From: Parasitella parasitica
Taxonomy: Eukaryota > Mucoromycota > Mucoromycetes > Mucorales > Mucoraceae
Assembly: GCA_025201805.1 (NCBI GenBank)
Contig: MU619274.1
Location: 67,028 to 118,658 of the forward strand
DNA: 51,631 bases
Direction of reading: 5' to 3'
The notes under the pieces are model-generated. The model worked only from the letters and a program-made list of their open reading frames with translations, ran no database searches and was not told the DNA's origin. Shown here piece by piece: positions 46,101-51,631 of the stretch (within the stretch, counting starts at the first letter, position 1; each line of letters opens with the position of its first letter). The translations under genes were made by a program, and so were the position numbers.

Positions 46101-49100
46101 TACTATGATGTCGAGATTTTGTTCAATCAACAGCGTGAAGAGGAAGTCATCTTGTCTCTCAGAGACCAGCACAAGGATGATTTGGACAAGGTGTTGGCTG
46201 TTACTCTTTCTCACGCCAAGGTTAACATCAAAAACAACGTTATTCTGATGTTGCTTGAGCTGATTAACCCTGCTTCCACTGGAAATGCCCTTGACAAGTA
46301 CTTTACTCCCATCTTGAAGCGTTTGTCAGAAATCGAAAGCCGTGCTACTCAAAAGGTAACACTTAAAGCGCGTGAACTCCTGATCCTATGCCAATTGCCT
46401 TCGTATGAGGAGCGTCAGGCTCAAATGTACCAAATTCTAAAGAATTCCGTCACTGAGTCTGTGTATGGTGGCGGTTCTGAATACCGCACTCCTAGCTATG
46501 ATGCCTTTAAAGATCTCATTGATACAAAATTCAACGTCTTTGATGTCTTGCCTCATTTCTTTTACCATGATGATCCTTATATCGCTTTAGCTGCTATTGA
46601 GGTGTACTGCCGCCGTTCATACCATGCTTACAAGATCTTGGACGTTGCGTACAATCTTGAACACAAGCCTTACATTGTCGCCTGGAAGTTTTTGCTTCAG
46701 ACTGCTGCCAATGGCATTGATTCCAACAAGCGTATCGCCTCCTACTCCGATCTCACCTTCTTGCTCAACAAGACCGAGGAAGAGCCTGTTCGTACGGGCG
46801 CCATGACTGCATGCAACTCGTTGTCTGATCTTGTAGCCGAAATGCCTCGTATTTTGACTGCATTCGAAGAAGAGCCTCTGCCTCCCATGTTACAACGCAA
46901 TGCTGCACCCAAGGAAGCACGTATGGAGAACATTCTCAACATTGCCGTTCGTGCTGATGAGGAGATGGACGATACAGCTTTCAGGAACAAAATCTGTGAG
47001 ATGATCACCGCCAATGCTGATGGTTTCCGTCAAGCCCATCTTCGTCGTATTTCCGTCGTTGTCTGTCGCGAGAACCAATGGCCTGATTATTACACTTTCC
47101 GCGAGCGTGAAAACTACCAAGAAGACGAAACTATCCGCCATATTGAGCCCGCTATGGCCTACCAACTTGAATTGGCCCGTCTTTCCAACTTTGACATCAA
47201 GCCCTGCTTCATTGAGAATAGACAAATGCACGTTTACTATGCCACTGCCAAGGAAAATCCTTCTGATTGCCGTTTCTTCATTCGCGCCTTGGTTCGTCCT
47301 GGTCGTGTCAAGAGCTCGATGCGCACTGCTGACTATTTAATCTCTGAGAGCGACCGTCTCTTGACTGACATTCTTGATACGCTCGAGATCGTCAGCCATG
47401 AATACAAGAACTCTGACTGTAACCACTTGTTTATTAACTTTATCCCTACCTTTGCTATCGAAGCTGACGATGTTGAGCACGCCTTGAAAGACTTTGTTGA
47501 TCGTCATGGTAAGCGCCTCTGGAAGCTCCGTGTCACTGGTGCCGAAATTCGCTTCAACGTGCAATCCAAGAAGCCTGATGCTCCCATCATTCCCATGCGC
47601 TTCACTGTTGACAATGTCTCTGGCTTCATTTTGAAGGTTGAGGTTTACCAAGAAGTCAAGACTGAAAAGAACGGCTGGATTCTCAAGTCTGTCAACAAGA
47701 TCCCCGGTGCCATGCATATGCAATCTTTGTCTACCCCCTATCCTACCAAAGAATGGCTCCAGCCTCGTCGCTACAAGGCTCACTTAATGGGCACTACCTA
47801 TGTTTATGACTTCCCCGAGCTCTTCCGTCAATCTGTCCAAAACCAATGGACTCAAGCCATTAAACGTAATCCTCTTTTGAAGCAGCCCAGCCATTTGGTA
47901 GAAGCCAAGGAACTGGTTCTTGACGAAGATGACGTCTTGCAAGAAATTGAGCGTGCTCCTGGTACCAACACTGTCGGCATGATTGCTTGGATCATGACTA
48001 TTCGTACCCCTGAATACCCCAGTGGCCGTCGTATCATTGCCATTGCCAATGATATCACTTTCAAGATTGGTTCATTCGGTGTTGCTGAGGATCAGGTCTT
48101 TTACAAGGCATCCGAACTTGCTCGTTCTCTTGGTATTCCCCGCATCTACTTGTCAGCCAACTCTGGTGCTCGTATTGGTCTTGCCGAAGAGCTTATCAGC
48201 AAATTTAGAGCTGCCTGGGTGGACCTCTCCAATCCTACTGCGGGTTTCAAGTATCTTTACTTGACTCCTGCCGAATACGACGCTCTTGTCCAGCAAGGCG
48301 ATGCAAAGAGTGTCGTCGTCGAGGAAATCCAAGATGAGGGCGAGGTTCGTCTTCGTATTACTGATGTCATTGGCCATACCGATGGCCTTGGTGTTGAAAA
48401 CTTGAAGGGTTCTGGTCTTATTGCTGGTGCCACTTCACGCGCTTACGATGATATCTTTACCATCACTCTTGTCACTTGTCGTTCCGTCGGTATTGGTGCC
48501 TATCTTGTCCGTCTTGGCCAACGTACTGTTCAGAATGAGGGCCAACCCATCATCCTGACGGGTGCCCCTGCTTTGAACAAAGTTCTTGGCCGTGAAGTGT
48601 ATACTTCCAACTTGCAATTGGGTGGCACTCAAATCATGTACAAGAATGGTGTCTCTCATTTGACGGCAGAGAATGATCTTGAAGGTATCGCCAAGATCGT
48701 TCAATGGCTTTCTTTCGTCCCTGATGTTCGTAATTCCCCTGTTTGTATGCGTTTGGGCGTCGATCCCATCGATCGTGATATTGAATACACTCCTCCCAAG
48801 GGTCCTTCTGATCCTCGTTTCTTCTTGGCCGGCAAGAGCGAAAACGGTAAATGGTTGAGTGGCTTCTTTGATCAAGACTCTTTCATCGAAACCTTGAGTG
48901 GTTGGGCTCGTACAGTGGTCGTTGGCCGTGCTCGTTTGGGTGGCATTCCTATGGGTGTTGTTTCTGTCGAGACTCGTACCGTTGAAAACATTGTCCCTGC
49001 TGACCCTGCTAATTCTGACTCTACTGAGCAAGTCTTTATGGAAGCTGGTGGCGTTTGGTTCCCCAACTCTGCCTACAAGACTGCGCAAGCCATCAATGAT

Positions 49101-50015
49101 TTCAACAAGGGCGAACAACTGCCTCTAATGATCTTTGCCAACTGGCGTGGCTTCTCTGGTGGCCAACGCGACATGTATAATGAAGTCTTGAAGTATGGTG
49201 CTCAAATCGTCGATGCTCTCAGCAACTACAAGCAGCCTGTCTTTGTATACATCATCCCCAATGGCGAACTTCGTGGTGGTGCCTGGGTCGTCGTTGACCC
49301 TACAATCAATAAGGATATGATGGAAATGTACGCTGACAACAAAGCTCGCGGTGGTGTTTTAGAACCTGAGGGTATCGTGGAAATCAAGTACCGTAAGCCT
49401 GCTTTGTTGGCTACTATGGAACGTCTTGATACCACCTATGCCTCTTTGAAGAAGCAATTGGCTGAAGATGGTAAAACTGATGAAGAGAAGACAGCTATCA
49501 AGGCTCAGATTGAAGCTCGTGAACAAGAACTTTTGCCTGTATACCAACAAATATCTATCCAATTTGCTGACCTTCATGACCGCTCTGGTCGTATGAAGGC
49601 CAAGGGTGTTATCCGCAAGGCTCTAGACTGGCGTCGTGCTCGCCATTACTTTTACTGGCGTGTTCGTCGCCGTCTTTGTGAAGAGTACGCTTTCCGCAAG
49701 ATTGCGTCTGCCACTAGCTCTTCGCCTTTGACTCGTGAGCAAATTTGCGATCTCGTCAAGCAATGGTTTACCAATGATAACGAATCTGCCGAGTTCGAGG
49801 ATGCTGATGAACTTGTCGCCGGATGGTTTGAAAAGCGTGCCAGTGTCATTGATCAACGTATCAGCAAACTAAAGAGCGATGCTACCAAGGAACAAGTCAT
49901 TTCTCTTGGTAATGCCGATCAAGAGGCTGTCGTCGAAGGCTTCAGCCAACTGATGGAAAACTTGAGCCAAGAGGCTCGTGCTGAAATATTGCGTAAACTC
50001 AATTCTCGTTTCTAA
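43175..50015 (+). CDS. ACC1: Acetyl-CoA carboxylase, multidomain (four exons, 2216 aa)
   Basis: Exons 43175-43211, 43273-43621, 43691-45434 and 45495-50015; introns 61, 69 and 60 nt; joined frame 2217 codons, close to other fungal ACCs. It makes malonyl-CoA from acetyl-CoA, bicarbonate and ATP, the committed step of fatty-acid synthesis, in the cytosol. Order: biotin carboxylase (about 45-560) with [23 protein letters not shown]-grasp [14 protein letters not shown] (about 229) and [16 protein letters not shown]; biotin carrier domain with biotin Lys713 in EIEVMKM; large central domain; carboxyltransferase N and C parts (about 1450-2180) with [28 protein letters not shown] and [15 protein letters not shown]. 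The first exon is only 37 nt ([13 protein letters not shown]). The third intron splits the biotin site between Glu710 and Val711. Codon use is more biased (C/T-ending, e.g. CGT, GCT) than in neighbours, as expected for a highly expressed gene. Confidence 0.97.
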
Positions 50016-51631
50016 TTTCTGTTGTACATTAAACAACTAGTACGAATGTCATCTCTCTCCCTATGATATTTTTACTCACTTTCATAATATTTATACAGTA
50101 TACGCTTTTGTAAAAAAAAAAAAAAATCTTTTGTTCTCTATAAAATAATAAATATGTTCATTTAATGTTAAAATTGTCATCAGGCCAAATCCGACTGTAA
50201 GATAAGTCCTTGACATTTTCCTGCCCGCAGATAAAGATGAGAATATGATAAATGCAATATATCATTTGATCCCCACTATTTACGGATTAATATCCTTCAC
50301 ATATACTTTTTTTTTTATGTGTTTAGTATAGATACTAACATATATGTTATCAATGAGCTATCTACTTTTCATGGTAAACCTTCAGATATACGAAACTCTC
50401 ACTTTTAAGACTTGTACGGGTTGAACTGGGCTTTAAAATTATCTAGTTTTTTTTTCTTCAAATCGTCCAGATTTTGAAAAAACGAAATCAAATATTTCCC
50501 TTTTCTATTATTTAGAGCCAACTTAGCAAATAATAATACCATATAAAATATCAACTTATGCTTCATTTTGCGCTATATAAGATAGTAAAAATAAATAAGC
50601 TTTTCAATAATAGAAACGGGAGATAAAACTCTTTAATTAAAATATTGTTTTTTGTTCTAAACAAAATACTTTTATACTTAAAGTTCTGGTTTAAGGCTAT
50701 ATTATGATGCTTATAGTATATAGTTTTGTTTTACTTATACAATGTTTTGTGTTTGGTGGTAGTTTTTGGCGTAAAAATTGAAGTTTTCGTAAAAGATCAG
50801 TTCTTCATGAGGGGTTATAAAGCCATTCCGAAAGGTAAAAAACCAGTTATATTTTTTTCGACTATCTCGCTCAAAAATTAGTATTTTTTAACCAAATAAA
50901 AACCATTCGATAGCTATTTGATAGCTCTATGTTTCTGCCGCAAAAGTATATCTTAGACGCTCCTTTGTCGCTTTGAAAGTTATAAAAATAAATCAAGCCT
51001 GCGCCAAAAACACATGAAAAAATACTTTTTTCTTCATTTCTATCCCAAACTTGCACATCTAGTAGAAAGTCCTGTTCCAAACATATTTTAACAATTTCTC
51101 AAGCCAAAGTGTCTTAATAGTTTGTTGCGAAATTGAACAGCAAACTTTAGTGTAAAAGTAGAAAATAGGCTCTAGCTTGTTGAATTCAAGCTTTATCAAG
51201 ATATTTTTAACACTTTTTGGTGTATCCAAACATGCTTTACTACTTTGCTTGGAAACTTGTGTATGATTTACTTGCAAAATTTAGTACCTGTTATAGGATC
51301 ATATGTTGTAAAATCAGCAAAATCTTGTTTTGGCAGTATCTTGACAACAAAGATAGATATTGGAATTCGGAAAACGTAATGGGATACAGCTATTGTACTA
51401 GTATTAGGATGTATGCCTTGCTTGGAACCTAAATTCGTACCTAAAAACGACCCTAAAGGTTGACTCAAAGTTGAAAATCAAAATGTTGCCGAAGCGAAGG
51501 CTGGAAATGTGGTAAATGCTCTCAGAGCCACGCTTTATTTTTCATATATATAGTAATAATAAATTTGAATCCCTTTCTTCCCTATATCTTTCAATGCTGC
51601 TATGTGATAATATATAATTCAATTTTTTTTT
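50016..51631. other. ACC1 3' flank and AT-rich DNA to window end
   Basis: AATAAT/AATAAA-like signals at about 50144-50152 fit the ACC1 3' end, after an A-run at 50113-50126. The remainder to 51631 is AT-rich, with moderately complex stretches at about 50740-51470 that resemble decayed repeat DNA. Short ORFs on both strands overlap and are not protein-like. No gene is supported. Confidence 0.5.

Noticed and set aside
45213-46214. 333-codon ORF on the minus strand
   Set aside because: It is the antisense shadow of ACC1, whose biased codon use leaves long open antisense frames; it matches no family. The same holds for 44433-45044, 47337-47783 and 48435-49118.

Overview
The window is eukaryotic nuclear DNA from a fungus. 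Genes are split by many short GT-AG introns (mostly 48-79 nt), intergenic DNA is AT-rich with long A/T runs, and the gene set is fungal: velvet regulator, Con7-type C2H2 factor, two-finger GATA factor, cytosolic multidomain acetyl-CoA carboxylase, CYSTM protein, and a serine/homoserine O-acetyltransferase. The style fits an early-diverging fungus of the Mucoromycota, probably Mucorales; that placement is inference from gene style, not from a marker gene.

Layout. 1-560: 3' end of a Tc1/mariner-like DNA transposon. 2.3-8.8 kb: three minus-strand genes, a velvet protein (six exons, hidden because no exon is a long ORF), threonyl-tRNA synthetase (six exons, 715 aa) and a LARGE-like GT49 glycosyltransferase (536 aa). 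9.0-10.6 kb: a CYSTM protein (+) and an acidic protein of unknown function (-). 12.3-15.2 kb: an ArsB/NhaD-like transporter (-) divergent from GOT1 (+). 15.6-22.0 kb: a 2112-residue spectraplakin-like protein ending in a GAS2-related domain. 22.6-24.3 kb: a MetX-family O-acetyltransferase (-). 26.0 kb: a small secreted Phe/Pro-repeat protein. 26.3-29.4 kb: gene-poor DNA holding an inverted pair of diverged repeats. 29.5-31.3 kb: a Cwc24/RNF113 splicing factor followed by a secreted protein with two copies of a six-cysteine module, again hidden by introns. 32.6-35.1 kb: a GATA factor with an upstream ORF, then a polyQ protein. 35.1-39.6 kb: AT-rich, gene-poor. 39.7-41.2 kb: Con7-like factor. 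43.2-50.0 kb: ACC1 (four exons, 2216 aa). 50.0-51.6 kb: no gene seen.

There is no operon-like organisation. Several genes concern development and cell shape (velvet, Con7-like, GATA, the cytoskeletal linker), and several serve the secretory pathway or cell surface (LARGE-like GT, GOT1, CYSTM, two secreted proteins). Housekeeping functions are translation, fatty-acid synthesis, sulfur amino-acid synthesis and splicing. The most distinctive observations are the fungal spectraplakin-like giant protein, the tandem six-cysteine secreted protein, the Phe/Pro secreted protein, and a 54-nt stop-free intron in the Con7-like gene placed exactly at the end of its zinc finger.

Exon boundaries were worked out by hand from reading-frame continuity, GT/AG sites and family resemblance. 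No alignment or transcript evidence was available.
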